Notes under the pieces: generated by a model
Told to the model about the DNA's origin: nothing
Database searches by the model: none
What the model saw: the letters and a program-made list of their open reading frames with translations, nothing else
Source of the DNA: Chitinophagaceae bacterium
GTDB lineage: Bacteria; Bacteroidota; Bacteroidia; Chitinophagales; Chitinophagaceae
DNA length: 64,000 nucleotides
Direction: 5' to 3'
Assembly (NCBI GenBank): GCA_016721085.1
Contig: JADKJI010000005.1
Coordinates: 62,001-126,000 of the forward strand
Made by a program: the position numbers and the translations under genes
Part shown: positions 53,206 through 63,353 of the stretch, one piece after another
Numbering within the stretch: the first letter of the stretch is position 1
Layout: every line of letters starts with the position of its first letter

Positions 53206-56178
53206 TTAGAAGCCCAAATTGATACCTACACTGATTGTACGTGCCTGAGGGGGAGTATAAAAATCATGCCCCAGGTTCAATGTGCCTACGAAACCTGAAT
53301 TCACTTCAGGATCATAGCCTTTATATTTTGTAAGCGTTACTAGATTGCTACCTGCAACGTATACCCTTGCATTATCAATATGGTAACGGCTTAACAATTT
53401 GCGTGGGAAATTATACCCAAGGTTTACAGATTTTACACGGAAATAAGAACCGTCCTGTACCCAACGGGAAGATTTACCAGCACCATTACCGCTATACAAT
53501 CTTGGCTGTGGAATATCAGTCTTATCACCAGGATTTTTCCAATAATTCATCTGATCAACAGTTTGATTATCGAAATAATCTCCGTTTACACTTTGGAAGA
53601 AACCTGCCATGTTATAAATATCACCCCCTTTTACAAACTGACATTGTACATCAAGGTCAAAACCTTTAAATGAGAAATGGTTATTGAGACCTCCATAATA
53701 ATCAGGATTAGGGTTACCTACGATTGTATCTACTGCTAATGAATAGTCGTTGGTAGTTGTCTTATCTGCCTGATAATACAAGGCATCACCATTTGTTTCA
53801 TCAACACCAGCATACATTTTACCATAGAACTGACCGAATGGTTGTCCTACTGCCAAACGGCCAATAGTACGTGTGCCAGGAGGAACCGGAATTACCAGAC
53901 GAGTCACTTTATTTTCATAAGTGGATACGTTCACAGAAGCATTCCATTTGAAAGCTCCGGTAAGGATGCTTCCGTTTAACACCAGTTCCCATCCCTTATT
54001 CTCCATATCACCAATATTCTTAGTGATTGATGTGAATCCGTTTGAAGAAGGAAGAGGTACATTGAGCAATAAGTCATTTGTCTTCTTGCTGAAATAATCC
54101 ACTTCACCACTTAATCTGTTATTGAAGAAGCCGAAATCAAGACCGATATCGAATTGTGTTGTCTTTTCCCAGCTAAGATCAGGAACACCTATTTGAGTTG
54201 CAATCAGACCAGCAATATCTGCGTAGGCAGTTGCACTATACAATGACAATGAACTGAAGTTTCCTATTTCGGCATTTCCGGTACGTCCATAACTACCGCG
54301 TAATTTAAGGAAGCTTAGTGCTTTTGAATTACGGAGGAAATTCTCTTCGCTTACTATCCAGCCTAATGAAACAGCTGGGAAGCTACCATAGCGCTTATCC
54401 TTACCGAAACGGCTTGATCCATCTACACGGAAGCTAGCACCTAACAAATACCTGTCCATGAACTTATAGTTCGCTTTGGCGAAATAAGAAAGGAACGCGA
54501 ATCTTGTTTCGGTAGAAGAACCGGCTTGTATGATAGCGGCACTTGCAATCTTGGAGAAACGGTCACTTGGAAAACCGATACCTGTTACTGAAGCACCTGA
54601 AGTATTACCTGTTTGGAACTCAGTACCCAACAATCCATCGATATTGTGATTGTCGCCGATAGACTTCTTGAAATTAAGTGTATTGGTTGCTGTTACTATT
54701 GTAGCAGTCACCTGATTATTGAAGGAGTTTCCTGTTGGAGCTCCGTCCAATGTTTCCTTGCCCAGGAATTGCTCTTCCTGAAGATTATTCCAGTCAAGAC
54801 CAATCTGACTGCGGAACATGATATCAGGAGTAATGGTTAGTTCAGCATATGCATTACTGATAGAACGATAGGTGGTATTTACGTTAAAAGCACCTTTCTG
54901 GTCAATCAGGTTATTATAATAAAGTGTGGCGCTATTGTATTCACCATCTGTTCCCCTCAATGGGTGCAATGGTGGAAGAGCGTTCAACTGCAATGGGTTT
55001 GTGAAGGCGTTATCGCTTGATACCCTATAGTTACGGCTCTTTGTCATAGATAGGTTCATTCCGAATCTTATTCTGGAATTAAGCGTATGATCGAGATTCA
55101 CACGACCGTTTGCCCTATCGAGCCTGTTACTTAAGATGATACCTTTCTGGTCGTTCCATGAACCGCTCACCAGGAATTTCGTTTTTGCATCACCACCAGC
55201 TAATGAAACTGAGTATTGAGAGATGCTACCTTTTTGGAAAGCCTGGTCAGCCCAGTTTACATCATTTGTACTGTTCCAATCGGTGGTACCTGTTTCAAAT
55301 TCAAATTCTTCAGCAGGATCCAATGCACCGAAATCTGAATGCTCAGCTGCAACGGAAAACAATTCTTTATACTGTGCAGAATTCAGGAATTTCTGTTTTT
55401 TGGTAGGATCGCTCCAGCCAGTAAAATATCCGATATTAACTTTTGTCTTACCCACTTTACCAGACTTAGTAGTTACCAGCAATACACCATTAGAAGCACG
55501 GGCTCCATAAATAGCTGCTGAAGCCGCATCTTTCAAAACTTCGATTGACTCAATATCGTCAGGATTGATTGTTGCTAATGGGTTATCGTTTTCAGTAAAA
55601 CTTCCTAAAGATTGGGATACTACTGGCACACCATCGATTACGATAAACGGTTGCTGGTTAGCAGAGATGGAGGAAATACCACGAACGCGGATATTCAATC
55701 CTTGTCCCAGCTTACCACTTCCCTGATTAATGAATACACCTGCAGCACGCCCTTGCAAGGCTGATTCGAAAGAAGGTAAAGGAAGGTTCTGGAAATCTTT
55801 AGCACCTACTTTTGAGATAGATGAAGTTACATCCCTCTTAATCTTTGTACCATAACCCACTACTACCACTTCACTCAAGGCTTTATTGGCAGGAACTAGG
55901 GTTACATTCATTACACTACTGATTGGCACTTCCTGATCAGTATAGCCTACAAATGAGAAGATTAGTGTGGTTGCTGATGAAGACACAGACAATTTAAACG
56001 TACCATCTACTAATGATACAGTATTACTTGTGCCTCCCTTTTGTTTGATTGTTACACCCGGTAACGCAGAACCATCTTTTGAATCGGTTACTTTTCCGCT
56101 CACTTCTTTTGTTTGAGACCATGCTGCCTGCGATAGCAATAGCATAACAGCGAAACATAGTCTGTACATGTTTTTCAT
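53206..56178 (-). CDS. SusC/RagA TonB-linked outer-membrane transporter
   Basis: A 990-residue TonB-dependent transporter. A signal peptide (MKNMYRLCFAVMLLLSQAAWS) is followed by a carboxypeptidase-like CNA/beta domain (VSGKVTDSKDGSALPGVTIKQKGG, about 25-100), a TonB-box region near SEVVVVGYGTKIKRDVT, the plug (ALQGRAAGVFINQGSG, IRVRGISSISANQQPFIVIDGVPV, IESIEVLKDAASAAIYGARASNGVLLVTTKSG) and a 22-strand type barrel ending ARTISVGINLGF. It imports a nutrient together with the SusD partner downstream, driven by TonB. About 990 residues is normal. Confidence 0.94.
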   Translation of the reverse strand: MKNMYRLCFAVMLLLSQAAWSQTKEVSGKVTDSKDGSALPGVTIKQKGGTSNTVSLVDGTFKLSVSSSATTLIFSFVGYTDQEVPISSVMNVTLVPANKALSEVVVVGYGTKIKRDVTSSISKVGAKDFQNLPLPSFESALQGRAAGVFINQGSGKLGQGLNIRVRGISSISANQQPFIVIDGVPVVSQSLGSFTENDNPLATINPDDIESIEVLKDAASAAIYGARASNGVLLVTTKSGKVGKTKVNIGYFTGWSDPTKKQKFLNSAQYKELFSVAAEHSDFGALDPAEEFEFETGTTDWNSTNDVNWADQAFQKGSISQYSVSLAGGDAKTKFLVSGSWNDQKGIILSNRLDRANGRVNLDHTLNSRIRFGMNLSMTKSRNYRVSSDNAFTNPLQLNALPPLHPLRGTDGEYNSATLYYNNLIDQKGAFNVNTTYRSISNAYAELTITPDIMFRSQIGLDWNNLQEEQFLGKETLDGAPTGNSFNNQVTATIVTATNTLNFKKSIGDNHNIDGLLGTEFQTGNTSGASVTGIGFPSDRFSKIASAAIIQAGSSTETRFAFLSYFAKANYKFMDRYLLGASFRVDGSSRFGKDKRYGSFPAVSLGWIVSEENFLRNSKALSFLKLRGSYGRTGNAEIGNFSSLSLYSATAYADIAGLIATQIGVPDLSWEKTTQFDIGLDFGFFNNRLSGEVDYFSKKTNDLLLNVPLPSSNGFTSITKNIGDMENKGWELVLNGSILTGAFKWNASVNVSTYENKVTRLVIPVPPGTRTIGRLAVGQPFGQFYGKMYAGVDETNGDALYYQADKTTTNDYSLAVDTIVGNPNPDYYGGLNNHFSFKGFDLDVQCQFVKGGDIYNMAGFFQSVNGDYFDNQTVDQMNYWKNPGDKTDIPQPRLYSGNGAGKSSRWVQDGSYFRVKSVNLGYNFPRKLLSRYHIDNARVYVAGSNLVTLTKYKGYDPEVNSGFVGTLNLGHDFYTPPQARTISVGINLGF

Positions 56179-56443
56179 GTATTCTAGATTTGGTTAATAA
56201 ATAACAGATAAACACTATCTGTTGAATAAGGACATCAGTACCAGCAAAAATGCTGCTAATTATTATCCGTCATCAGAAAAAATGAGCTTTCAATATGTTG
56301 AATGGTAAATATTAAGTATCAGCGTAGTTATACTAGCTGCAATGGCAGATGTAATAAAATTTAAATATTCTTAATATGACATAAGAATGACAATGTCGTG
56401 TCATTGATTGACAAAGTGTCAATCACTTAGTATGTGAGTTTTC

Positions 56444-56560
56444 ACCGCAGAGACGCAAAGACGCGGAGGAAATAGCGGAGACTGATCAAATAGAGTTCCG
56501 AACTTTTCGAAAGTTCGGAACTCTATTTGATCAGTCTCCGCGTCTCAGCGTCTCTGCGGT
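56444..56560. repeat. long near-perfect hairpin with ACCGCAGAGACGC ends
   Basis: Inner arms of 32 bases at 56475-56506 and 56510-56541 are perfectly complementary around a 3-base loop, and the outer ACCGCAGAGACGC (56444-56456) pairs with GCGTCTCTGCGGT (56548-56560). It occupies the middle of the 412-base gap between the SLC13 gene end and the susC start. The rest of the gap (56179-56443) has only TGACA/TGTCA words near 56390-56425 and no gene. Confidence 0.85.
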
Positions 56561-56590
56561 AAAAAAATAATTGAAATCGCTCTCAGCTTC

Positions 56591-58085
56591 TTAATGCAGT
56601 GAAGGAACCAACAACGGTATCAGATACCAACTGAAGAGTGAGATTAATATAACAGCAATAACATTCATTACAAACCCCGCTTTCACCATCTGACCCAATT
56701 TAAGATGCCCGCTTGCAAATACAATTGCATTAGGCGGAGTACCCATCGGCATCATGCTTGCACAACTTGCTCCAAGTGTCATAGGTATTCCAAGTAGTAA
56801 AGGATTGACTCCCATAGCATCTGCAATGCCAGCAATTACAGGAGAGAAAACAATCACCTGTGCAATATTGCTCATCACTTCACTTATAAAAAGCGAAATC
56901 AGAGTTACCATAAAAACCAGCAACAATCCACCGGTGCCTGAGAAACCAGCAATCCATTTTCCCAATTGCTGTATCAATCCTGCTTTTTCTAATGCGGAAG
57001 CCAATGCAATTCCACCACCGAACAAAAGGAGTATTCCCCAAGCCATACGTGAAGTATCTGACCAATCCAATATTTTACGGCTTCCTTCTTTCTCTTTGTT
57101 TCCTGAAGGACAGATAAATAAAGCCAGAGCACCTAATAGAGCAATTATTGTGTCATCGAGTTTAATTGAGCCAAACATTCGAACTATGAATTCATGTTTT
57201 AACCCGATATTGATAATATCTTTTGTGATCCATAATAAAGCAGTAGTAACGAATATCACCAACACTCTTTTTTCAGAAACGCTCAAAGGTCCTAATTGAT
57301 GCAACTCATGTTTCATCAAATGGCGTGTTGAATCATCTGATGCCAGTTTATTTGGATATAACAACTTAGTAGTAACAAGATAAAGTGCAAATAAAAGCAG
57401 GATAGCAACTGGCATACAAATGATAACCCAGTCAACAAATTGAACTGTATACTTATACTTCTCACTTATAAATCCAACAAAAGCAACATTTGGAGGTGTA
57501 CCAATTATTGTGGCAATGCCTCCGAAATTAGAAGCATATGCTATTGAAAGCATGATTGCAATTGCAAAATTATCAAGCCTCGCTTCACCTTTGTGATTTT
57601 CTCTTACTACATGAATTACAGATGCTGCAATCGGATACATCATCATAGTAGTGGCTGTATTACTTAACCACATACTTAGGAATCCTGTTGAAATAATAAA
57701 TCCCAAAACAATTCTATCTCCACTTGTTCCTGTTATGTTCACTATGGAAAGTGCAATCCCTTTTATGTAAGTTCCATTTTTCAATGGCTAGCCCAAGCAT
57801 AAACCCACCCATGAAAAGGAAGATGATAGAATCGCCATAACCCGCTGCCACATCCTTTATTGGAGCAATATTCATCAAAGGAAAGAGTATGAGAGGCACC
57901 AACGCAACAATTGGCATTGGCAAAGCTTCTGTAACCCACCAGGTAATCATTAAACAGGCAACTGCCAGTACTTTTACTGCCTTGGGATCAACTCCAAACG
58001 GATTCCAAATCAGCATTAGTAAGAATAAAGCAGGACCTAATAAAAAGAAAGCCCTTTCCTGAAACGACTTAGGGAAATTTTTCAA
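56591..58085 (-). CDS. SLC13/DASS family anion transporter, one frameshift
   Basis: An inner-membrane symporter of the divalent-anion/sodium family (dicarboxylates, sulfate or phosphate). The first frame (58085-57714) gives MLIWNPFGVDP, WWVTEALPMPIVALVPLILFP and DSIIFLFMGGFMLGLAIEKWNLHKR; the rest continues in the next frame as IALSIVNITGTSGDRIVLGFIISTGFLSMWLSNTATTMMMYPIA with the SNT motif, SYASNFGGIATIIGTPPN and ASCASMMPMGTPPNAI with the second GTPPN-type motif. A third G at 57758-57760 (minus strand GGG) causes the break; GG would keep one frame of about 497 residues. Around eleven helices are visible. No partner gene shows its substrate. Confidence 0.88.
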
Positions 58086-58111
58086 GCAATGCGTTTTGGT
58101 TTTTTTGAATA

Positions 58112-58714
58112 TTATCTGCTTACGAAAGAGTTGCCCTTAAGAATAAACCGATACGGTAATAAGGCATCCTTCCCTGCATAATCAACACCGATCCTTTTAT
58201 TGGCTTCTATATCTTTTTTCGAGAGACGAAACCCATCATCTGCAATATACAATTTATCACCAAGCAAACTATGGCCCGACAATTCCGTAGTGATACCCAT
58301 TGCCTTTGCTAATTTACCGGGACCACTTGTAATCCTATCCTCTTTAACCTGCCCTGTTCTTTGTTTCATGAACTCAATTCCATCTAATGGCTCCAGGGCC
58401 CTAATCAGTACTGCATGCGGAATATCGGGCTTATTAGTAACTACATTGAAAAGATGATGAATTCCATAACACAAATAAACATAGGCATTACCTGGAGCAC
58501 CAAACATCACTTCAGTTCGATCGGTTCGCCGGTTATTCCAGGCATGGGATGCCTTGTCAGTAATTCCCGCATAAGCTTCGGTCTCTACAATCCTGCCACT
58601 AGTATATTCACCGTTAAAATGGGTAATAAGTACTTTGCCGATAAGCTCTCTGGCTATCGCCAATACATCTGATCTATTGTAAAAAGAACCGTCCAGTTTT
58701 TGAATAATTGCCAC
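58112..58714 (-). CDS. DNA-3-methyladenine glycosylase (AAG/MPG type)
   Basis: Excises alkylated purines such as 3-methyladenine and hypoxanthine. It shows ARELIGKVLITHFNGEYTSGRIVETEAYAG (with the catalytic Glu in ETEAY), ASHAWNNRRTDRTEVMFGAPGNAYVYLCYGIHHLFNVVT, and ITSGPGKLAKAMGI, all standard for the mammalian-type AAG fold found in many bacteria. 200 residues is the usual length. It ends 27 bases before the SLC13 gene start on the same strand. Confidence 0.93.
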   Translation of the reverse strand: MAIIQKLDGSFYNRSDVLAIARELIGKVLITHFNGEYTSGRIVETEAYAGITDKASHAWNNRRTDRTEVMFGAPGNAYVYLCYGIHHLFNVVTNKPDIPHAVLIRALEPLDGIEFMKQRTGQVKEDRITSGPGKLAKAMGITTELSGHSLLGDKLYIADDGFRLSKKDIEANKRIGVDYAGKDALLPYRFILKGNSFVSR

Positions 58715-58801
58715 GAGGGAAATTTTCGTTAAGTTTGAGCAACCAACCTTCCTATTGATAAAGGGTACAAATAAACCAAAAAACCAATAAACTGGATCCG
58801 A

Positions 58802-59566
58802 TTGCTAAAAGAAATTGTCATAGCTATTCAATCTTACTTCCGGGCTCATCAATTCATCATCAAACACCGGTTATGGAAATGGATCCTGATTCCGGGCATC
58901 TTATACACACTTCTTTTTTGTATCAGCATCTATTTCTTCGGCAAAAGTGCCACAGAAGTCATTGAGTTCCTCATGATCCAGACTGGATTGAAAAACTGGA
59001 TTAGTAAATTTGAAAGCAGTTGGCTTGGCTTCCTTTTTACATTCGCAGGTATCATACTGTGGCTACTGCTGATGCTTTTGTATTTCTCCCTTTTCAAATA
59101 TCTATTCCTGATAATAGGATCCCCTCTTTTCGCATATTTAAGTGAAAGAACAGAAAGTATTATTGAAGGAAAAGAATTTACTTTCAATTTAGCTCAGCTA
59201 TGGAAAGATATGCTTCGCGCAATCCGTTTAGCAATAAGGAATAGTTTATGGCAAACCGTATATGCTATCTCCTTACTGATATTATCTTTTGTTCCGGTTG
59301 CAGGTTGGATTGTTCCAGTTGTTACCCTTTTAGTGGAATGTTATTACTATGGCTTTTCCATGCTCGACTATAGTTGCGAACGGCATAAACTATCCGCTTC
59401 TAAAAGCATTGAATATATCAGTAAAAGAAAAGGGTTGGCTGTTGGTAATGGCATGGTTTTTTACCTCATGCACCTTGTACCTATCTTAGGTTGGGTGTTA
59501 GCACCATCCTATGCGGTAGTAGCAGCCACCATCAGCCTTTATCACCAGGAAGAAAGTGAGTTATAA
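58802..59566 (+). CDS. EI24 domain membrane protein
   Basis: A 254-residue membrane protein with four to six helices (WILIPGILYTLLFCISIYFF, LGFLFTFAGIILWLLLMLLYFSLFKYLFLIIG, TVYAISLLILSFVPVAGWIVPVVTLLVECYYYGFSM, FYLMHLVPILGWVLAPSYAVVAA) and the SPLFAYLSERTESI loop of the EI24/CysZ-like family. CysZ imports sulfate in proteobacteria, but for Bacteroidota relatives the substrate is unproven. The start is a TTG at 58802. It precedes the RsmI-like gene by 46 bases. Confidence 0.85.
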   Translation: MLKEIVIAIQSYFRAHQFIIKHRLWKWILIPGILYTLLFCISIYFFGKSATEVIEFLMIQTGLKNWISKFESSWLGFLFTFAGIILWLLLMLLYFSLFKYLFLIIGSPLFAYLSERTESIIEGKEFTFNLAQLWKDMLRAIRLAIRNSLWQTVYAISLLILSFVPVAGWIVPVVTLLVECYYYGFSMLDYSCERHKLSASKSIEYISKRKGLAVGNGMVFYLMHLVPILGWVLAPSYAVVAATISLYHQEESEL

Positions 59567-59612
59567 CTTATTCTTTCGAAACATTTAAAAGTCATTCTTA
59601 AAACATTTCATT

Positions 59613-60320
59613 TTGCCTTCAACCATTTATCTTATCCCTTCCCTGCTTGATTCGGAAGCTGCCGAAAGTCTTCCTGCTTATATCACCAATGCTGTAAAAG
59701 ACTGCCAGGTGTTTTTTGTGGAAGATGAAAGAACAGCAAGACGTTTCCTTAAAAGTCTTTGGAAAGAAATGGTGATAGATTCATACGAATGGCATCTGGC
59801 CGATAAAACAACTATTCAATCGCAGGAAATCAGTTCGGCCTTCAGGAAAGCAGTGAAAGAAGGTAAGAATATCGGAATCCTGAGTGAAGCTGGCTGTCCG
59901 GGAGTAGCCGACCCGGGACAAGTACTGGTTGCTATGGCTCACACCATGGGGGCAATTGTAAAACCATTAGTGGGACCAAATTCAATACTATTAGCATTAA
60001 TGGCAAGTGGACTCAGTGGACAAAAATTCACATTCGTAGGATATCTACCAATCGATGCATCGCAGCGACTAAAAGCATTGAAGGAGCTGGAAGTGATTTC
60101 ATTAAGAGACAGCTGCACCCAGATATTCATTGAAACACCTTACAGGAACAATCAGCTTCTAGATACAATTGCCAGAAATTGCAGACCTACTACCAAACTA
60201 TGTATCGCATCAAATATTACTGGCAGCAAAGAATCCATTCAAACAAAAACCATTGAGGACTGGCGAAAAAAATTGCCGGAACTACATAAGCAGCCGGCAA
60301 TCTTTCTATTACATTCCTGA
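59613..60320 (+). CDS. RsmI-like tetrapyrrole-methylase family protein
   Basis: A 235-residue SAM-dependent enzyme of the tetrapyrrole methylase fold. TIYLIPSLL at the start, FFVEDERTARRFLKSL, GILSEAGCPGVADPGQVLVAMAH and PLVGPNSILLALMASGLSGQKFTFVGYLP match RsmI-type rRNA (cytidine 2'-O) methylases. It is shorter than RsmI of 270-290 residues and lacks the extra C-terminal region, as do many second copies in Bacteroidota, so the target RNA is not sure. The start codon is TTG at 59613. Confidence 0.82.
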   Translation: MPSTIYLIPSLLDSEAAESLPAYITNAVKDCQVFFVEDERTARRFLKSLWKEMVIDSYEWHLADKTTIQSQEISSAFRKAVKEGKNIGILSEAGCPGVADPGQVLVAMAHTMGAIVKPLVGPNSILLALMASGLSGQKFTFVGYLPIDASQRLKALKELEVISLRDSCTQIFIETPYRNNQLLDTIARNCRPTTKLCIASNITGSKESIQTKTIEDWRKKLPELHKQPAIFLLHS

Positions 60321-60325
60321 TTAAC

Positions 60326-60721
60326 TTATTGCAATCCCTTTATTTTTCCGTTTGCATCTTTAACTGTAATTACACTATCCACAATATACTTGCTCATGCC
60401 TCTCCAAGGCAAAGAGCCGAGATATTCCTTATAATGTAATTCAACTGTTGCACCACTATTAGACATAAGTATTGCAGCTACCTTTTCATCAGTCACTGAA
60501 AACTCAAATTCATTTGATTGAATAGCACCAGGCACTTGAGATTTATATCCTGTTTGAATGAGTCTTCCTTCAAAAGTCTTAAAGATATAACCCTTCTTCA
60601 CAAAAAAATTCATTTCACCTGCCTTTGTACCTTCACCAAAAACAAAGCTATAGCGAACAAAAAAGAAGATGGCTAATGAAACTATCAAGAGTAACAATAC
60701 TGTACGAAGAATACTTTTCAT
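60326..60721 (-). CDS. small membrane-anchored protein, unknown function
   Basis: A 131-residue protein with one N-terminal helix (SILRTVLLLLIVSLAIFFFVRYSFVF) and a small strand-rich periplasmic domain (YIFKTFEGRLIQTG, NEFEFSVTDEKVAAILMS, VELHYKEYLGSLPWRGMSKYIVDSV). Similar short proteins are common in Bacteroidota and are sometimes mislabelled as 6-phosphogluconate dehydrogenase; nothing here supports that. It is read in the same direction as, and 28 bases downstream of, the M28 peptidase gene, possibly in one operon. Confidence 0.65.
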   Translation of the reverse strand: MKSILRTVLLLLIVSLAIFFFVRYSFVFGEGTKAGEMNFFVKKGYIFKTFEGRLIQTGYKSQVPGAIQSNEFEFSVTDEKVAAILMSNSGATVELHYKEYLGSLPWRGMSKYIVDSVITVKDANGKIKGLQ

Positions 60722-60749
60722 AAAAAACTATTTGTTATTTAGAATCAGG

Positions 60750-62117
60750 TTATAAGCCATATTTATCAATCAGATAAATAAGGGCTGCCATATTCACAGC
60801 TCCAAGCTCCAATTCTCTTTTGTTTACATTTTCAAATACATCACTTCTTGCATGGTGAATATCGAAATATCGTTGGGAATCGGGTACATAGCCAGACATA
60901 GGTGTTCCAAAAGTTCTGCCCAAAGGACCAATATCAGCCCCGCCGCCACCAGCGGTTAATTCAGTAACTCCATAAGGTTTGAATAGATCAGTCCATTGCT
61001 GAACTTTTGCCAACTGATCTGGTTTCATACTGAATCCGAAACTTCTTGGTGTAAATCCACCTGCATCGCTTTCAAGGGCAAAATAATGATTCTCATTTTT
61101 TGCTTTTGCTTCTTCCGCATATTTTGTACCGCCTCTTAATCCATTCTCTTCATTAGCAAATAATACAATTCTAATTGTTCGTTTTGGACGGTATCCAATA
61201 GCTTTCAACACACGCAACACTTCAATGGAATGTACACAACCGGCTCCATCATCATGAGCTCCTTCACCGGGATCCCATGAATCGAGGTGACCACCGATGG
61301 TGATGATCTGCTCTGGAAATTCTGTACCAACAAGCTCTCCTATTACATTATGACCTTTTACATCAGGTAACATCTGAGCATTTGTTTTCAGGAAAACAGA
61401 AACATTCTTATTACTTGAAATAGCCGCGGCCAATTTATCAGCATCTTTCAATCCAACGGCAGCCGCGGGAATTTTTGCATAAGCGCTGTCATAATTCATA
61501 GCTCCCGTGTGCGGATTATTATCAGCAGCATGACTCATGGAACGAACAAGTACTCCAACGGCACCATATTTAGCAGCACGGCTGGCTCCACCCCCTCTGT
61601 ATCTAGATGCATCGCCGTATGCCTGGAAAGTGCGGACAAATTTGTCGTTGAACCTATAGTTATAAAAAACAATCTTCCCTTTCACTTCATTTTTTCTTTG
61701 CTCCAGCTCTTCAAAACTGTTTACCAGCATAACCTGGGCGGTAACACCTTTTGGAGAAGACCCCATAGAATTGCCTAAAGCCAGGATATCTATTGGAGTA
61801 TTTTTTCCTGCAATGGTGAACCAGGCTTGTTCCTTAGCGCCTCTAACCCAATGCGGTACCATACATTCCTGGAGCCAAACCTTGTCGGCGCCAGCATCTT
61901 GCAAGGATTTTACTCCCCAGGCTTCAGCCTTAGCCATTTGCGGGGATCCGGCAACCCTTCCACCGACAGTTTTACAAAGCACCTTTAGGTATTCGTAGGC
62001 TTTGCCATTGGTCAAAATTTCATCTGCTATCTTCCTGATCATTAAAGAATCTTCCTTTTGAGCCGCTGCACTAAAGGCTGACAGCAGCAAAAGGCCTGCG
62101 AACATTTTCCGAATCAT
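60750..62117 (-). CDS. M28 family zinc aminopeptidase/carboxypeptidase with PA domain
   Basis: A 455-residue exported peptidase. The signal peptide (MIRKMFAGLLLLSAFSAAAQ) is followed by a catalytic domain interrupted by a PA-type insert (about 100-220). Metal ligands are visible in IIIGGHLDSWDPGEGAHDDGAGC-like order: GGHLDSWD (His, Asp), AHDDGAG (bridging Asp), LFANEENGLRGG (catalytic Glu pair), and ALESDAGG (Asp). The last His lies in YFDIHHARSDVFENV. It resembles plasma glutamate carboxypeptidase-type enzymes; the natural peptide is unknown. Confidence 0.9.
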   Translation of the reverse strand: MIRKMFAGLLLLSAFSAAAQKEDSLMIRKIADEILTNGKAYEYLKVLCKTVGGRVAGSPQMAKAEAWGVKSLQDAGADKVWLQECMVPHWVRGAKEQAWFTIAGKNTPIDILALGNSMGSSPKGVTAQVMLVNSFEELEQRKNEVKGKIVFYNYRFNDKFVRTFQAYGDASRYRGGGASRAAKYGAVGVLVRSMSHAADNNPHTGAMNYDSAYAKIPAAAVGLKDADKLAAAISSNKNVSVFLKTNAQMLPDVKGHNVIGELVGTEFPEQIITIGGHLDSWDPGEGAHDDGAGCVHSIEVLRVLKAIGYRPKRTIRIVLFANEENGLRGGTKYAEEAKAKNENHYFALESDAGGFTPRSFGFSMKPDQLAKVQQWTDLFKPYGVTELTAGGGGADIGPLGRTFGTPMSGYVPDSQRYFDIHHARSDVFENVNKRELELGAVNMAALIYLIDKYGL

Positions 62118-62221
62118 TGCTGTTAATTTTGGCTAAAGTTATGGATTTGGAGTCAAGATGAGACGAACGGTATAGTCCCCAAATAAAATTCAATTACCTT
62201 CGGTCTCCTAATTTTTTATTT

Positions 62222-63346
62222 ATGCGTATTGGCATTGTTTGTTATCCCACATTTGGCGGTAGTGGTGTGCTGGCAACGGAGCTTGGAAAAGCATTAGCCG
62301 ACAAAGGCCACCAGGTGCATTTCATCACTTACCAGCAGCCTGTTCGCCTCAGCCATTTCAATGCCAATATCTTCTATCATGAGGTGCTGGTGCCAACATA
62401 TCCTTTATTCGATTACCCTCCATACGAGACTGCTCTTGCCAGTACCATGGTGGATGTTATAGTAAACCACAATCTCGACTTATTACATGTGCATTATGCA
62501 GTACCGCACGCGTCTGCAGCATATATGGCAAAAAAGATTGTAGAGAAACAAGGAAAAAAGATTCCTGTTATCACCACCCTTCACGGTACAGATATTACAC
62601 TTGTTGGGAAGGATAAGACCTTTGCCCCGGTGGTTACTTTCTCAATCAATGAAAGTGATGCGATCACAGCAGTTTCAGAAAACCTACGTCAGGAAACCTT
62701 CCGCAATTTCAAGATTGAAAAGGAAATTGATGTTATCCGAAACTTTGTAGATGTAAAACGCTTCCGAAAAAAACCAATCGATGCTTTCCGTCGTGTAATT
62801 GCGCCTAATGGAGAAAAGATTGTGATGCATGCCTCTAACTTCCGTAAAATAAAAAGAGTGGGTGATGTGGTTCACATCTTTGAACAGATACTCAAAAAAG
62901 TACCAGCCAAATTACTTTTTGTTGGTGATGGACCTGAAAGGGCTGTTGCAGAAGCATTATGCCGTGAATTGAATATCGACAACGAAGTTCGTTTTGTGGG
63001 TCGTCAGGAACAGATGGAAGATATATTAGCCATCAGTGATCTCTTCTTACTTACTTCAGAATACGAAAGTTTTGGATTAGCCGCTCTTGAAGCCATGGCA
63101 TCAAGCGTACCAGTTATTTCTACAAATGTGGGTGGCTTACCGGAAATAAATGTTGAGGGTGTAACCGGTTATCTCTGTAATGTAGGCGACATTGATGGCA
63201 TGAGCCGTCAAGCTATTGGTATATTAAGTGATGAAGAAAAATTAAAGCAATTCAAGATAAACGCAGAACTGCACTCGAGGAATTTTGATATTGAGAATGT
63301 GATACCTGAATACGAAGCTCTCTATAACAGGTTTGTAAAATGCTGA
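62222..63346 (+). CDS. bshA: N-acetyl-alpha-D-glucosaminyl L-malate synthase
   Basis: BshA joins GlcNAc from UDP-GlcNAc to L-malate, the first step of bacillithiol synthesis. GT4 fold: IGIVCYPTFGGSGVLATELGKALADKGHQVHFIT is the BshA start, followed by VPTYPLFDYPPYETALAS, LHVHYAVPHASAAYMAK, TTLHGTDITLVG, HASNFRKIKRV and the nucleotide-sugar site FLLTSEYESFGLAALEAMASSVPVISTNVGGLPEI. 374 residues, as usual. Other bacillithiol genes (bshB, bshC) are not in the window, as is normal since they are dispersed in Bacteroidota. Confidence 0.95.
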   Translation: MRIGIVCYPTFGGSGVLATELGKALADKGHQVHFITYQQPVRLSHFNANIFYHEVLVPTYPLFDYPPYETALASTMVDVIVNHNLDLLHVHYAVPHASAAYMAKKIVEKQGKKIPVITTLHGTDITLVGKDKTFAPVVTFSINESDAITAVSENLRQETFRNFKIEKEIDVIRNFVDVKRFRKKPIDAFRRVIAPNGEKIVMHASNFRKIKRVGDVVHIFEQILKKVPAKLLFVGDGPERAVAEALCRELNIDNEVRFVGRQEQMEDILAISDLFLLTSEYESFGLAALEAMASSVPVISTNVGGLPEINVEGVTGYLCNVGDIDGMSRQAIGILSDEEKLKQFKINAELHSRNFDIENVIPEYEALYNRFVKC

Positions 63347-63353
63347 TTTTTTT

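Noticed and set aside
56754..57299. Open frame of 181 residues on the plus strand
   Set aside because: Antisense to the SLC13 transporter, which has clear SNT and GTPPN motifs on the minus strand.
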